NCBI GenBank assembly: GCA_035798135.1
Contig: JAPFBR010000004.1
Location: 186,001-250,000, forward strand
Length of the DNA stretch: 64,000 nt
Direction of reading: 5' to 3'
From: Sediminicola sp035798135
GTDB taxonomy: Bacteria; Bacteroidota; Bacteroidia; Flavobacteriales; Flavobacteriaceae
Numbering within the stretch: the first letter of the stretch is position 1; each line of letters begins with the position of its first letter. The notes below the pieces were generated by a model that was not told where the DNA came from, ran no database searches, and saw only the letters and a program-made list of their open reading frames with translations. The translations under genes and the position numbers were made by a program. Of the stretch, positions 26,762 through 36,486 are shown piece after piece.

Positions 26762-26799
26762 AACATAAAAGTCCCATTTGCAATTGGGACTTTTATGTT
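26762..26799. terminator. Strong hairpin terminator after the cupin-SDR operon
   Basis: A 15-bp perfect inverted repeat (26762-26776 with 26785-26799) around an 8-base loop, with A-rich and T-rich outer arms. On the plus strand it ends the cupin-SDR operon. By symmetry it could work in both directions, although no minus-strand gene reads into it here. Confidence 0.8.
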
Positions 26800-26931
26800 G
26801 TACCCAACTATTTTTGGTATTCTTTTTGCTATTGAGGTAACTGATATTCATGTACAAAAAATATTCTGAGAGCATTTTCTTATTGGACCTTACATACTAT
26901 AATATTCATTATTGTTTCTAAATTTATACCT

Positions 26932-29900
26932 ATGAAACACCTGTCTTTCTCATTTTTTATACTGCTATTTTTCCAATTGGGCCATGCCCAATCAAATGGG
27001 GACACATCTTATGAAACCCTTTGGAGAAAGGTAGCTGAATTGGAAGAAAAATCGTTGACTACTTCTGCCTTGGAATTGGTCATGACAATATCCGAAAAAG
27101 CTAAAAAAGAGCAAAATTCACCACAGACGATCAAGGCTTTGCTATATACTTCCAAATACACGATGATATTGGAAGAGGATTCCCAACTGACCATTGTCAA
27201 AGAATTTAAAAGCGAGATAGCCAAAGCCACCATTCCCACCAAAAACATTTTAGAAAGCTATTTGGCGAATCTCTATTGGCAATATTTCCAACAGAACCGC
27301 TATGGATTCTACGATCGGACCAAAACAGAAAGCAAGGTAGATTCCATAGATTTTAGGACATGGGATCTCGACACATTATTTAAGGAAATTGCAGTTCATT
27401 TTGATCGCTCCTTGGAAGATTGGGAAATGCTGAAAAAATTGGATATAAATAGTTTTAAGGATATTCTCAATCAGCAAAAGGATTCGTATTTATATAGACC
27501 TACATTATATGATGTTTTGGCCCATACCGCATTGGATTTTTATAAGACCAGTGAAAATGGCATTACAAATCCATCTTATAAGTTTGAGTTGGATGAGCCC
27601 GAATATCTGACCTCAGTCGAAAAATTCAGTGCACTAAAGCTCATTGCCAAAGATAGTAGTTCCCTTCAATTAAAGGCACTGCAACTTTACCAGCAACTAT
27701 TGGTCTTCCATCAAGAGGACAGTTCCTCTTTGGCGTTGATAGATATTGATATAGAACGGCTACATTTTGTTAGGCAATATGCTACTTTCAATGAGGTGGA
27801 CCAACATTATTTGGAAGCACTGAAAAATACCGCTAAATCATATAAAGCTGAGCTTGCCCAACTTTATAATTATGAAATTTCGGCACTTTATGACCAATGG
27901 GCGAACTATTACATTCCAAAAACGAATGTGGAACAGCAATGGAAGCGGAAAGAAGCGCTGGATATCTGTAATACTATCCTAGAAAAATATCCAAAAAGCA
28001 AAGCTGCCGAAAAAGCCTTGGCTTTAAAAACTCAAATACTGTCCAGAAACCTTCAGTTAAGAGCAGAGGAATATTTGCCAATAAATCTACCTTCACTTAT
28101 TTTGGTGAACTATAAAAATATGGATGGGTTAAATCTTGCCGCCTACTCCATTACCGAAGAAGAAAAAGTACAGTTGGGGAAAATTTACCCTATAGAAAAG
28201 CAACGGGCATTTATAAAAAAACTGCCGGTTGCCAAGCAATGGTCGGCCTTGTTAAAAAATATTGGGGACTATCAGGATCACAGCACAGAAATTTTACTTC
28301 CTGCATTACCCAATGGGTCTTACGTAATTCTTGCCAAAGACGATACGGCATCTGCCTTTCAAACGGTCCAAGTGACGGATCTTTCCATTGTAGAAACTAG
28401 GGGGCCAAACGAACAAATGTTTCAGGTCATCAATAGAAATAACGGACACCCTGTTTCCGGGGCCCAGGTTTCCATCAACTATCAAACAAATCACAATGGA
28501 TCATTAAACAAACACACCTCTATCACAAATAAACAAGGTTTCATCAATATCCAACTTACAGATGATAGATGGACAAATGTTTCCATCTCTGTTAAGTCAA
28601 AAAATGATCATGCAACTTTTGGAACGTATTTTATATCCCAAAACACAATAGTTGATCGTCCTTCTGAAATCACTTATTTGGCATCCATTTTTACAGATCG
28701 GAGCATATATAGACCTGGTCAGACAGTCTTTTTTAAGGCAATCGCCTTTAAAAGAAATAACTTAGCCACAGAGGCATTAAAAAACACAAAAGCCGCAGCA
28801 GTGCTTCTAGATGCCAACAACCAAGAGGTAGGAAGGCAAGAGTATAAAACGAATGAATATGGCTCCTTTAATGGCCAGTTCATATTACCCAATTACGGTC
28901 TTACCGGAGAGTATTCTTTACTGATTAGCTCTGAAGAAGTAAATTTAAGTGGCCAATCCAGTTTTTCAGTTGAGGAATACAAGCGACCAAAATTTAAAAC
29001 GACCCTTGAGCCGATTACGGAAAGTTACAGAGTGAATGACAGTATTGCTTTAACAGGAAACGCAACGGCCTTTGCTGGAAGCCCCATAACCAAAGGAAAG
29101 GTCGTGTATACGGTACGCAGGGATGTTCACTATCCACAATGGTATTATTGGAGTCGGCCTTATATAAGAAGTACAATCCAGGAAATTGCACACGGGGAGA
29201 CCATTACCAATGAAGAGGGGAAATATGAAATTAAGTTCAAGGCGCTCCCAGACAGCAGTATTCCGGAGAAAGATCATCTTATTTTCACCTATGAAGTAAC
29301 AGTTGATGTTACGGATATCAACGGAGAAACACATAGTACATCAGAAATAATACAAGTAGGATATCATTCTCTATTGGCCAAAATTAACGTTGCGAACTCG
29401 TTGGATAAAAACAAAAGCGATCATTCCATTGAAATTTCCACTACCAATCTAAATGGCCAAGACATTCCTGCAATGGGCACCCTTAAAGTTTTTAAATTAA
29501 AGAGTCCAGATCAAGTACTACGGGAGCGGCCATGGGAGGCTCCTGAATTTTCCACTTTTACAAAAGAGGAATTCAAAAAGCTATTTCCACATGATTCATA
29601 TTCCAATGAAGTAGATCCAAAATACTGGGAAAATAGCACCTTGGTTTGGCAAACCGATTTTGACACGGAACAAATGGATACTATTGCGCTGGGATCCATC
29701 AAATCCTGGAAATCCGGAAGATATGCCATTGAACTGGAATCTAAGGATAAATTTGGCAAGGCCATACAAGATGTAGCGCATACCACCGTTTTTTCCACTA
29801 AGGACAAACAATTGGCGGATAATCAGTTGTTCGACATAAAAACCAATAAGGATTTATACGCCATAGGCGAGCCTGCGAAACTAACTTTAGCCTCAAGTAC

Positions 29901-32900
29901 GAAAGACCTTCAAGTGACTTTATTTGTTGAAAAGAATAAAAAAATTGTAGAAACGATTTTAGTTCCCCTGTCCAACAATAGCAAAACCATATCCTTCCCT
30001 ACAATGAAAGGCGATTTGGGAGGCTATTCCATTCACTATAGCTTTTCCGCCTTTAACGGCTTTATAAATGGCACCAAAAGCATTAGTGTGCCCTACCCTT
30101 CTTCCCACCTGGAATTGGAGACCATGACTTTCAGGGACAAATTGTCCCCGGGAGCGGAGGAGACTTGGAGCTTTAAAATAAAAGGTCCAAAAGACGAAAA
30201 AATGGTGGCCGAAGTTTTGGCCAATATGTACGATGCCTCTTTGGATAGTTTTAGGGGGCATGATTGGGTTTTTGATCCCACGGAAAAACCTTCCTATTAT
30301 TCCAATTACAGCTCCAATGCGTACCAAAGTTTTGGAACCGTAAATTTCAATACGAGTATTGATCAAATGGACGGCTTTGATTATAAGCCACAAGGGTATG
30401 ACACCTTCAATTGGTTCGAGTTTTATTTTGGAACTGGAAATAGGTTGTACAGAACAGAAATGATGATGAAAAATTCAGCACCAATCTCTATGGAAGCTTC
30501 AGATGGTGTTCAAGAACAGGCTGAAGAAGTAATTGACCCTAATTTAATATACAAAGACAGGGATCTTAATGAGATTGCTATTAATTCAGCCGAAAAAGAA
30601 TCCAACCAAGAGCAAGTCCAAATTCGAAAAAACCTCCAAGAAACTGCTTTTTTCTTCCCTCATTTAATGACCGATACAGAAGGCAAAGTTTCTTTTAGTT
30701 TCAAGACCCCTGAGGCCCTTACTCAATGGAAACTACAGATATTGGCACATAATTCTACCTTGGAAAGCACCGTGAAGACTTTTAAAGTGTTGACCCAAAA
30801 GGAACTAATGGTGACGCCTAATGCCCCGAGGTTCCTAAGGGAAGCGGATACAATAACCATCAGCAGTAAAATAAGTAACCTTACAGAAAACCAACTTATA
30901 GGCAAAGCCACTCTTGTGCTCCAAGATGCCCTAACCGGAAGGGATATTACCAATGAACTTCTTTTATCATCGTTGATTAAATCCAGCAACAACGGAAGTA
31001 AGGAATTTAAGGTAAAGCGCAAAAACAATACTCAAGTATCTTGGTCACTATTCATTCCTAAAAACCTTCAGGCCGTTCAATATACGGTAACGGCAAAAGC
31101 AGGGGATTTTAGCGATGGAGAACAGAACACGCTACCCGTTCTTACCAATAGAATGTTGGTGACCGAAACCATGCCGATGTGGGTCAGTGGAAATAAGACC
31201 AAAACATTTACACTGGATAAATTAAAGGAAACTTCCTCAACCACGAGAAGCAACCACAAACTCACCTTGGAAATCACTTCCAATCCCACCTGGTATGCAT
31301 TACAGGCACTTCCTTTTCTAATGGAGTACCCCTATGAATGTAATGAGCAGTTATTTGCCAGGTTCTATGCCAATACCTTGGCCAATCAAATCATAAAATC
31401 CAATCCGAAAATTGAATCTGTTTTTAACCTTTGGGCCAATGCTGACGTCCTAGAGAGTAATTTAGAAAAGAATCAGGATCTAAAATCCATTTTAATTCAG
31501 GAAACCCCTTGGTTAAGGGATGCCCAAACCGAAACGGAACAGAAGAAAAGGATTGCCCTTTTATTCAATAGTAATCATGTGCAACAGGAACAGCAAATGG
31601 CTTTGAATAAATTAACAAACAACCAAATGTCCAACGGGGCATGGGCCTGGTTCCATGGTGGTCCCGCCAATAGGTTTATCACCCAACATATATTGGCCGG
31701 GATTGGGCATTTAAAAAACCTGAATGTCGAAATTGCAGATGGGAAAATGCAATTACTGCAAGAAAAAGCCCTGGCCTATCTGGAGGAAGAGTTCGTGTCC
31801 GAGTACGATGAGATGAAGAAATACACGGAAAATATCAATAATGATCATCTAAGTCCTATTCAGATCCATTACCTATATGTCAATAGCTTTTTTATGGATC
31901 GATCCGTTTCCAACAAGGTTAGGGAGGTACAACAATATTACTTGGATCAGGCCACAAGGTACTGGACAAAGAAAAGTCTGTTTGAAAGAGGCATGCTGGC
32001 ATTGGTGTTCCAAAGGGTTGATATGGGTTCCGAAGCGCAAGCAATAGTGCAATCCCTGAAGGAAAACAGCATCGTAAGTGAGGAATTGGGCATGTATTGG
32101 AAGGAAAACACCGCTTCATGGTATTGGCAACGGTCCCCCATTGAAACACAAGCGCTTTTGATCGAGGCTTTTTCAGAGATTGGGAAGTCGGATCCAGAGC
32201 AAAACCAGAACATAGAGAATTTAAAAAAATGGTTATTAAAAAATAAGCAGACCAACCATTGGCAGACGACAAAGGCCACTACCGACGCCATTTACGCCTT
32301 AATGCTCAAAGGTAATGATTGGCTTTCCGTTACCGATGCCGTAGAGGTGCGTATTGGAGGCGACGAGGTAGGTCCCTGGAATACGAATGATCCTACAGAG
32401 GAAGTCTTGCCCATTGAAGCCGGGAGCGGGTATTATCAAACCTCGTGGAACGGCAATGAGATCAATCCTAAAATGGCCGAAGTGCAATTGAATAAAAAAG
32501 GGAACGGCATAGCCTGGGGTGCTTTATATTGGCAGTATTTTGAGGATTTGGATAAGATTACCCCCGCTAAAACACCATTGCAACTAGACAGAAAACTGTT
32601 CCTGAAAAAGGACACTGATTTTGGGGAAGAACTCCAAGAAATTACCAAGGCCACCCAAGTGAATGTTGGTGATCTGATCAGGACACGTATTGTTATAAAG
32701 GTAGATCGGGAAATGGAATTTATCCACCTCAAAGATATGAGAGCAGCCGGCTTGGAACCCATAAACATCATGTCCAAGTATAAATGGCAAGATGGTTTGG
32801 GATATTATGAAAGCACCAAAGATGCCAGTACCAATTTCTTTTTTGATAGCCTATCAAAAGGTGTTTACGTATTTGAGTACGACCTCAGGGTAAACAATTC

Positions 32901-33000
32901 CGGGGATTTTAGCAATGGCATTTCAACTATCCAAAGCATGTACGCTCCCGAATTCAGCAGCCATAGCAAAGGCAGTAGAATCCATATTATAGAGAAATAG
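26932..33000 (+). CDS. Alpha-2-macroglobulin-like protein with thioester motif
   Basis: The 2022-residue secreted protein resembles bacterial alpha-2-macroglobulins, which trap proteases in the cell envelope. The signal peptide (FFQLGHAQ) lacks a lipobox. Residues about 30-370 look helical (TPR-like), an MG2-type strand reads FTDRSIYRPGQTVFFKA near residue 590, and a loose Met/Ser/Glu-rich stretch near residues 1150-1230 could be the bait region. After LTQWKLQILAH (about 1265) comes the complement-like helical domain with YPYECNEQLFARFYAN; CNEQ (Cys1470-Gln1473) fits the CxEQ thioester rule. A PBP1C partner, common in Proteobacteria, is not adjacent. A DoxX-like gene follows 71 bp later. Confidence 0.9.
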   Translation: MKHLSFSFFILLFFQLGHAQSNGDTSYETLWRKVAELEEKSLTTSALELVMTISEKAKKEQNSPQTIKALLYTSKYTMILEEDSQLTIVKEFKSEIAKATIPTKNILESYLANLYWQYFQQNRYGFYDRTKTESKVDSIDFRTWDLDTLFKEIAVHFDRSLEDWEMLKKLDINSFKDILNQQKDSYLYRPTLYDVLAHTALDFYKTSENGITNPSYKFELDEPEYLTSVEKFSALKLIAKDSSSLQLKALQLYQQLLVFHQEDSSSLALIDIDIERLHFVRQYATFNEVDQHYLEALKNTAKSYKAELAQLYNYEISALYDQWANYYIPKTNVEQQWKRKEALDICNTILEKYPKSKAAEKALALKTQILSRNLQLRAEEYLPINLPSLILVNYKNMDGLNLAAYSITEEEKVQLGKIYPIEKQRAFIKKLPVAKQWSALLKNIGDYQDHSTEILLPALPNGSYVILAKDDTASAFQTVQVTDLSIVETRGPNEQMFQVINRNNGHPVSGAQVSINYQTNHNGSLNKHTSITNKQGFINIQLTDDRWTNVSISVKSKNDHATFGTYFISQNTIVDRPSEITYLASIFTDRSIYRPGQTVFFKAIAFKRNNLATEALKNTKAAAVLLDANNQEVGRQEYKTNEYGSFNGQFILPNYGLTGEYSLLISSEEVNLSGQSSFSVEEYKRPKFKTTLEPITESYRVNDSIALTGNATAFAGSPITKGKVVYTVRRDVHYPQWYYWSRPYIRSTIQEIAHGETITNEEGKYEIKFKALPDSSIPEKDHLIFTYEVTVDVTDINGETHSTSEIIQVGYHSLLAKINVANSLDKNKSDHSIEISTTNLNGQDIPAMGTLKVFKLKSPDQVLRERPWEAPEFSTFTKEEFKKLFPHDSYSNEVDPKYWENSTLVWQTDFDTEQMDTIALGSIKSWKSGRYAIELESKDKFGKAIQDVAHTTVFSTKDKQLADNQLFDIKTNKDLYAIGEPAKLTLASSTKDLQVTLFVEKNKKIVETILVPLSNNSKTISFPTMKGDLGGYSIHYSFSAFNGFINGTKSISVPYPSSHLELETMTFRDKLSPGAEETWSFKIKGPKDEKMVAEVLANMYDASLDSFRGHDWVFDPTEKPSYYSNYSSNAYQSFGTVNFNTSIDQMDGFDYKPQGYDTFNWFEFYFGTGNRLYRTEMMMKNSAPISMEASDGVQEQAEEVIDPNLIYKDRDLNEIAINSAEKESNQEQVQIRKNLQETAFFFPHLMTDTEGKVSFSFKTPEALTQWKLQILAHNSTLESTVKTFKVLTQKELMVTPNAPRFLREADTITISSKISNLTENQLIGKATLVLQDALTGRDITNELLLSSLIKSSNNGSKEFKVKRKNNTQVSWSLFIPKNLQAVQYTVTAKAGDFSDGEQNTLPVLTNRMLVTETMPMWVSGNKTKTFTLDKLKETSSTTRSNHKLTLEITSNPTWYALQALPFLMEYPYECNEQLFARFYANTLANQIIKSNPKIESVFNLWANADVLESNLEKNQDLKSILIQETPWLRDAQTETEQKKRIALLFNSNHVQQEQQMALNKLTNNQMSNGAWAWFHGGPANRFITQHILAGIGHLKNLNVEIADGKMQLLQEKALAYLEEEFVSEYDEMKKYTENINNDHLSPIQIHYLYVNSFFMDRSVSNKVREVQQYYLDQATRYWTKKSLFERGMLALVFQRVDMGSEAQAIVQSLKENSIVSEELGMYWKENTASWYWQRSPIETQALLIEAFSEIGKSDPEQNQNIENLKKWLLKNKQTNHWQTTKATTDAIYALMLKGNDWLSVTDAVEVRIGGDEVGPWNTNDPTEEVLPIEAGSGYYQTSWNGNEINPKMAEVQLNKKGNGIAWGALYWQYFEDLDKITPAKTPLQLDRKLFLKKDTDFGEELQEITKATQVNVGDLIRTRIVIKVDREMEFIHLKDMRAAGLEPINIMSKYKWQDGLGYYESTKDASTNFFFDSLSKGVYVFEYDLRVNNSGDFSNGISTIQSMYAPEFSSHSKGSRIHIIEK

Positions 33001-33071
33001 TTATGAAATTCGCAATAGGTTATCGAATTTTTTCATAAATTAACATACAACTAACACATAAACCGCCAATT

Positions 33072-33446
33072 ATGAATCCAAAAATTTTCTTGGTCCTGCG
33101 TATAGCCTTTGGACTTTTCTTAATCGTATTCGGATCGAATAAGTTATTCCATTTTATGCCCATGGGACAGATGTCCCCAGCGGCAACTGAGTATTTCTCT
33201 GCTTTGATGAGTACCAACACCCTCAACATGGTTGCCTTGGTCGAAATTCTTGCAGGTCTTTCATTATTGGCCAACAAGTTTGGGGCATTGATGATGCTCA
33301 TATTAATGACAATTTCTGTAAATGCCATTTTGTTTAATGCGTTCTTGGAGCCTACCTCCATAGGCCCAGCATTAATACTACTTCTACTAAATATTATTAT
33401 GCTCTATTTTTATAAAGATCGGTATAAGGATATTATTAGACCTTAA
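33072..33446 (+). CDS. DoxX-like small membrane protein
   Basis: The 124-residue product has four hydrophobic segments and the DoxX-type start LRIAFGLFLIVFGSNKLFHF, then LVEILAGLSLLANKFGALMM in the second and third helices. DoxX-like proteins are inner membrane proteins of mostly unknown role, some linked to redox or sulfur stress. It ends just before a strong terminator and may share the transcript of the large macroglobulin gene. Confidence 0.8.
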   Translation: MNPKIFLVLRIAFGLFLIVFGSNKLFHFMPMGQMSPAATEYFSALMSTNTLNMVALVEILAGLSLLANKFGALMMLILMTISVNAILFNAFLEPTSIGPALILLLLNIIMLYFYKDRYKDIIRP

Positions 33447-33463
33447 GAAATAAAGAGAATCAG

Positions 33464-33501
33464 AAAAGGTGGACACATAGTTTTATGTGTCCACCTTTTT
33501 C
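33464..33501. terminator. Strong hairpin terminator after the DoxX-like gene
   Basis: AAAAGGTGGACACATA and its complement form a 16-bp stem around a GTTT loop, followed by T residues. It closes the plus-strand macroglobulin/DoxX unit, and its A/T arms could also stop the converging DUF4136 gene. Confidence 0.85.
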
Positions 33502-33584
33502 TTTGTGCTTCATTAGCCATTGACCTTCTCGAAAGAAAGTACATCAAAATGGGTTCTTATGACCCCTTAAGTTTATTGCTCACA

Positions 33585-34115
33585 TTATTTCTTGGAACCT
33601 GGAGGGTATTTGGCAAACACCTTGTCTACCACCTGTTTTAATTTAGTCTCCCTTTCCACTGGGGATAGGTTTTCTTGAAAGGAACTTTCGCTAATGGCTT
33701 GCCAAAAAAGCTCATCCTTTTGACTATCCACAAAATCGAACTGAATAACGCGGTCCAAATCTGGCTGTCCGATGGGCAAACCTATAGAAAGTCCACCTCC
33801 CACATTTCTGCCCGTACCACCTACCCCAACACCAACGGTGTTGTTTCTGGGTGCACGTATGGAATTGCTTGTGATGTTGATAAAAAATTCGGGTTCTTCT
33901 GCCAGTAACATCCCTTTTACCTGCATAGTAGAATCAATGGCATCCAATAAACGCCGGGTATCCAACTGGCTCAACCCGGTTTTCATTTCCGGATAGTAAT
34001 TGTAGGTGGTATAACTGGAATAATCGGTATCCTTGTCGTAATCATAGTTGACCCTTACAGCATTGCAAGAAGCTAATAGTAAGAACACCAAAACGGTTAA
34101 GATATTTCTCATCAC
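33585..34115 (-). CDS. DUF4136-type lipoprotein
   Basis: The 176-residue product has a lipobox (LLLASC, Cys17) and then VRVNYDYDKDTDYSSYTTYN, which matches the start of DUF4136 proteins, where a conserved Asp and Tyr/Phe pattern precedes the domain. A Gly-rich loop (NTVGVGVGGTGRNVGGGLSI) lies in the middle and VIQFDFVDSQKDELFWQA near the end. Function of the family is unknown; location is likely the outer or inner membrane leaflet facing the periplasm. It is monocistronic. Confidence 0.85.
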   Translation of the reverse strand: MMRNILTVLVFLLLASCNAVRVNYDYDKDTDYSSYTTYNYYPEMKTGLSQLDTRRLLDAIDSTMQVKGMLLAEEPEFFINITSNSIRAPRNNTVGVGVGGTGRNVGGGLSIGLPIGQPDLDRVIQFDFVDSQKDELFWQAISESSFQENLSPVERETKLKQVVDKVFAKYPPGSKK

Positions 34116-34169
34116 TAGGATTTATATAAAAATACAGAAAAATGGGAAAGCAATTAAATAATCAATTAT

Positions 34170-35171
34170 TTAATCGTTCAACATCGCCCAAAGTCTATCC
34201 TTTAGTTCCACGATGCCTTTTTGTGCCACAGATGAGATGAACATATAAGGTGTACCATTAAGATCCTTTTCCAATTCAACGCTCATTTCATCCATAAGCT
34301 CTTGATCCAACATATCACTTTTTGAAATGACCACCAAGCGTTCCTTGTCCAAAAGTTCCTCGTTGTACCGGCGAAGTTCATCCAATAATATTTCATACTC
34401 CTTACTGATGTCCTTGCTATCGGCAGGGATCAAGAATAATAAGGTAGCATTCCGTTCAATATGTCTCAGAAAATAATGCCCTAGACCTTTTCCTTCTGCC
34501 GCTCCTTCAATAATTCCAGGGATATCCGCCATTACAAAACTCTGGAAGTCCCTATACTCCACTATTCCCAAATTGGGCTTTAGCGTGGTAAATTCGTAAT
34601 CGGCAATTTTTGGCTTGGCCGAGGTTATAACGGACAGTAAAGTGGATTTTCCAGCATTCGGAAAACCTACTAGGCCTACATCGGCCAAAACTTTCAATTC
34701 TAAGGTTATCTGCCTTTCAAAACCAGGTTTCCCCGGTTGCGCATATCTCGGTGTCTGATTGGTAGATGACCTAAAGTGCCAATTCCCTAGGCCACCCATG
34801 CCACCTTCTACAATGATCCTTTCTTCCCCATCTTCCGTAATTTCAAATAGAATATCATTGGATTCCGAATCCCGAATCACGGTTCCCAAAGGCACATCTA
34901 CGTATACATCTTCCCCATCGGCACCAAAACTTCTATTTTTGCTTCCGTGTTCACCGTGACCGGCCTTAAAATGTTTTTTAAATTTAAAGTGAACCAACGT
35001 CCAAAGGTTTTTATTGCCCCTAAGGATTACATGTCCGCCTCTTCCTCCATCTCCTCCATCGGGACCTCCTTTGGTTATAAATTTCTCACGGTGTAAATGC
35101 GCAGAGCCCTTGCCCCCATTTCCGGAAGAAACATTTGCCTTAACATAGTCAACAAAATTGCCTTCAGTCAT
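34170..35171 (-). CDS. obgE: Obg-family GTPase
   Basis: Essential ribosome-associated GTPase that takes part in 50S maturation and growth control. The 333-residue product has the glycine-rich Obg fold at residues 1-158 (SSGNGGKGSAHLHREKF, GGPDGGDGGRGGHVIL), then a G domain with GFPNAGKSTLL (G1), DIPGIIEGAAEGKGLG (G3) and ISKSDMLD in place of NKxD (G4). The C-terminal OCT domain found in some bacteria is absent, as is common. It lies 73 bp after the Hpt-Adk gene. Confidence 0.95.
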   Translation of the reverse strand: MTEGNFVDYVKANVSSGNGGKGSAHLHREKFITKGGPDGGDGGRGGHVILRGNKNLWTLVHFKFKKHFKAGHGEHGSKNRSFGADGEDVYVDVPLGTVIRDSESNDILFEITEDGEERIIVEGGMGGLGNWHFRSSTNQTPRYAQPGKPGFERQITLELKVLADVGLVGFPNAGKSTLLSVITSAKPKIADYEFTTLKPNLGIVEYRDFQSFVMADIPGIIEGAAEGKGLGHYFLRHIERNATLLFLIPADSKDISKEYEILLDELRRYNEELLDKERLVVISKSDMLDQELMDEMSVELEKDLNGTPYMFISSVAQKGIVELKDRLWAMLND

Positions 35172-35244
35172 TTTTACAGTTTAACAGTTTGCAAAATTTC
35201 TTCTAGGCATTTCCATACGTTGGAAAACCCATCGAAAGCAAACC

Positions 35245-36357
35245 TTATAATTTATCAATTACCGCTTTCAAGCGCTCGGTAATATCCGCTATGGCCCCAA
35301 TACCGTTCACACTATGGAATTTCCCCTTAGCTTCGTAATATTGTTTTAAAGGGGCGGTCTTTTGGTTGTACTCCTCAAATCTGTTACGGATCTTGTCCTC
35401 ATCCTGATCATCTGGCCGTCCGCTCACTATTCCTCTTTCCAAAAGACGTTGGATCAAAACTTCATCATTCGCGTCCAACGCTATGGTAGCATTTATTTTC
35501 ATGTCTTTGGAATCCAAAAAATTATCCAAGGCTTCAGCTTGGGCCGTTGTTCTTGGAAATCCATCGAATATAAATCCGCTTGCCTCGGGATTCTTTTCCA
35601 CTTCCTCCTGCAACATTTTTATGGTAACCTCATCAGGCACCAGATCACCCTTATCCATGTAGGATTTGGCAAGTTGGCCCAATGTTGTATCATTTTTAAT
35701 ATTGTAACGGAATACATCACCCGTAGAAATATGCTTTAAGTTATAGGTGTCCCTCAAGAATGTAGCTTGGGTGCCCTTTCCAGCCCCCGGTTTTCCGAAC
35801 AATACTAGGTTGATCATATGTTTTTGGTTTAATTGGTATACTTCTTTTAAATTTCTTCCCAATTCATTGTAGTCCAAGCCATACCCAACTATGAATTTAT
35901 CGGGAATTTCCATTCCTACATAGTCAATAACATACTCCCCGTTGTAAACGGATGGTTTATAAAATAAGGTGGCTATCCTGAATTCCTTGACATTGGCATT
36001 GGCAAACAAATGCACTAGCTTCTGTAGGGTGCGGCCGGTATCTATTATATCCTCTAGAATGATGACCACCCTGCCTTCAATATTTTCCGGAACATCCAAC
36101 AACGTTTCCACAATACCGGTAGAGGTAAGTCCGCTGTATGAGCTCAACCTCACGAAGGTAACTTCACATTGGTGTTCATAATGTTTCAACACATCGGCTA
36201 CGAACATAAAGGACCCATTGAGTACGCCCACAAAAATGGGCACCTGATCTTTATAATCGGCTGCAACGGCATCGGCCACCTTTTTAACGGCAGTTTCGAT
36301 TTCTTCTTTGCTAAGAAATGGTTTAAAATATTTGTCGTGGAGCTTTATCACCGCCAT
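35245..36357 (-). CDS. Fused hypoxanthine phosphoribosyltransferase - adenylate kinase
   Basis: The 370-residue protein joins two enzymes of purine metabolism. Residues 1-180 are an Hpt: VVIILEDIIDTGRTLQKL is the PRPP-binding loop and VGYGLDYNELGRNL the C-terminal base-binding part. Residues 181-370 are an adenylate kinase: P-loop GKPGAGKGTQ (188-197), HISTGDVFRYN, FIFDGFPRTTAQAEA and a short LID (RLLERGIVSGRPDDQDEDKI) without the zinc extension. An internal ATG (Met181) stands exactly at the joint, but no ribosome-binding site is seen. A TATCTTTG -7 match lies at 36374-36381. It is divergent from purK. Confidence 0.93.
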   Translation of the reverse strand: MAVIKLHDKYFKPFLSKEEIETAVKKVADAVAADYKDQVPIFVGVLNGSFMFVADVLKHYEHQCEVTFVRLSSYSGLTSTGIVETLLDVPENIEGRVVIILEDIIDTGRTLQKLVHLFANANVKEFRIATLFYKPSVYNGEYVIDYVGMEIPDKFIVGYGLDYNELGRNLKEVYQLNQKHMINLVLFGKPGAGKGTQATFLRDTYNLKHISTGDVFRYNIKNDTTLGQLAKSYMDKGDLVPDEVTIKMLQEEVEKNPEASGFIFDGFPRTTAQAEALDNFLDSKDMKINATIALDANDEVLIQRLLERGIVSGRPDDQDEDKIRNRFEEYNQKTAPLKQYYEAKGKFHSVNGIGAIADITERLKAVIDKL

Positions 36358-36486
36358 TAATTTTATGAGTTGGCAAAGATAACATTTTGATTTCTCTTTT
36401 AGAGATGCGCAAGGCTGTTTTAAGATTTAAATGTATTTTTGTTACACTATTAGCATACGCTTATCCAAAAGACTAAAGAATATTCC

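Noticed and set aside
29050..32790. Minus-strand open frames opposite the macroglobulin gene
   Set aside because: They arise from codon bias of the long plus-strand gene and resemble no protein family.
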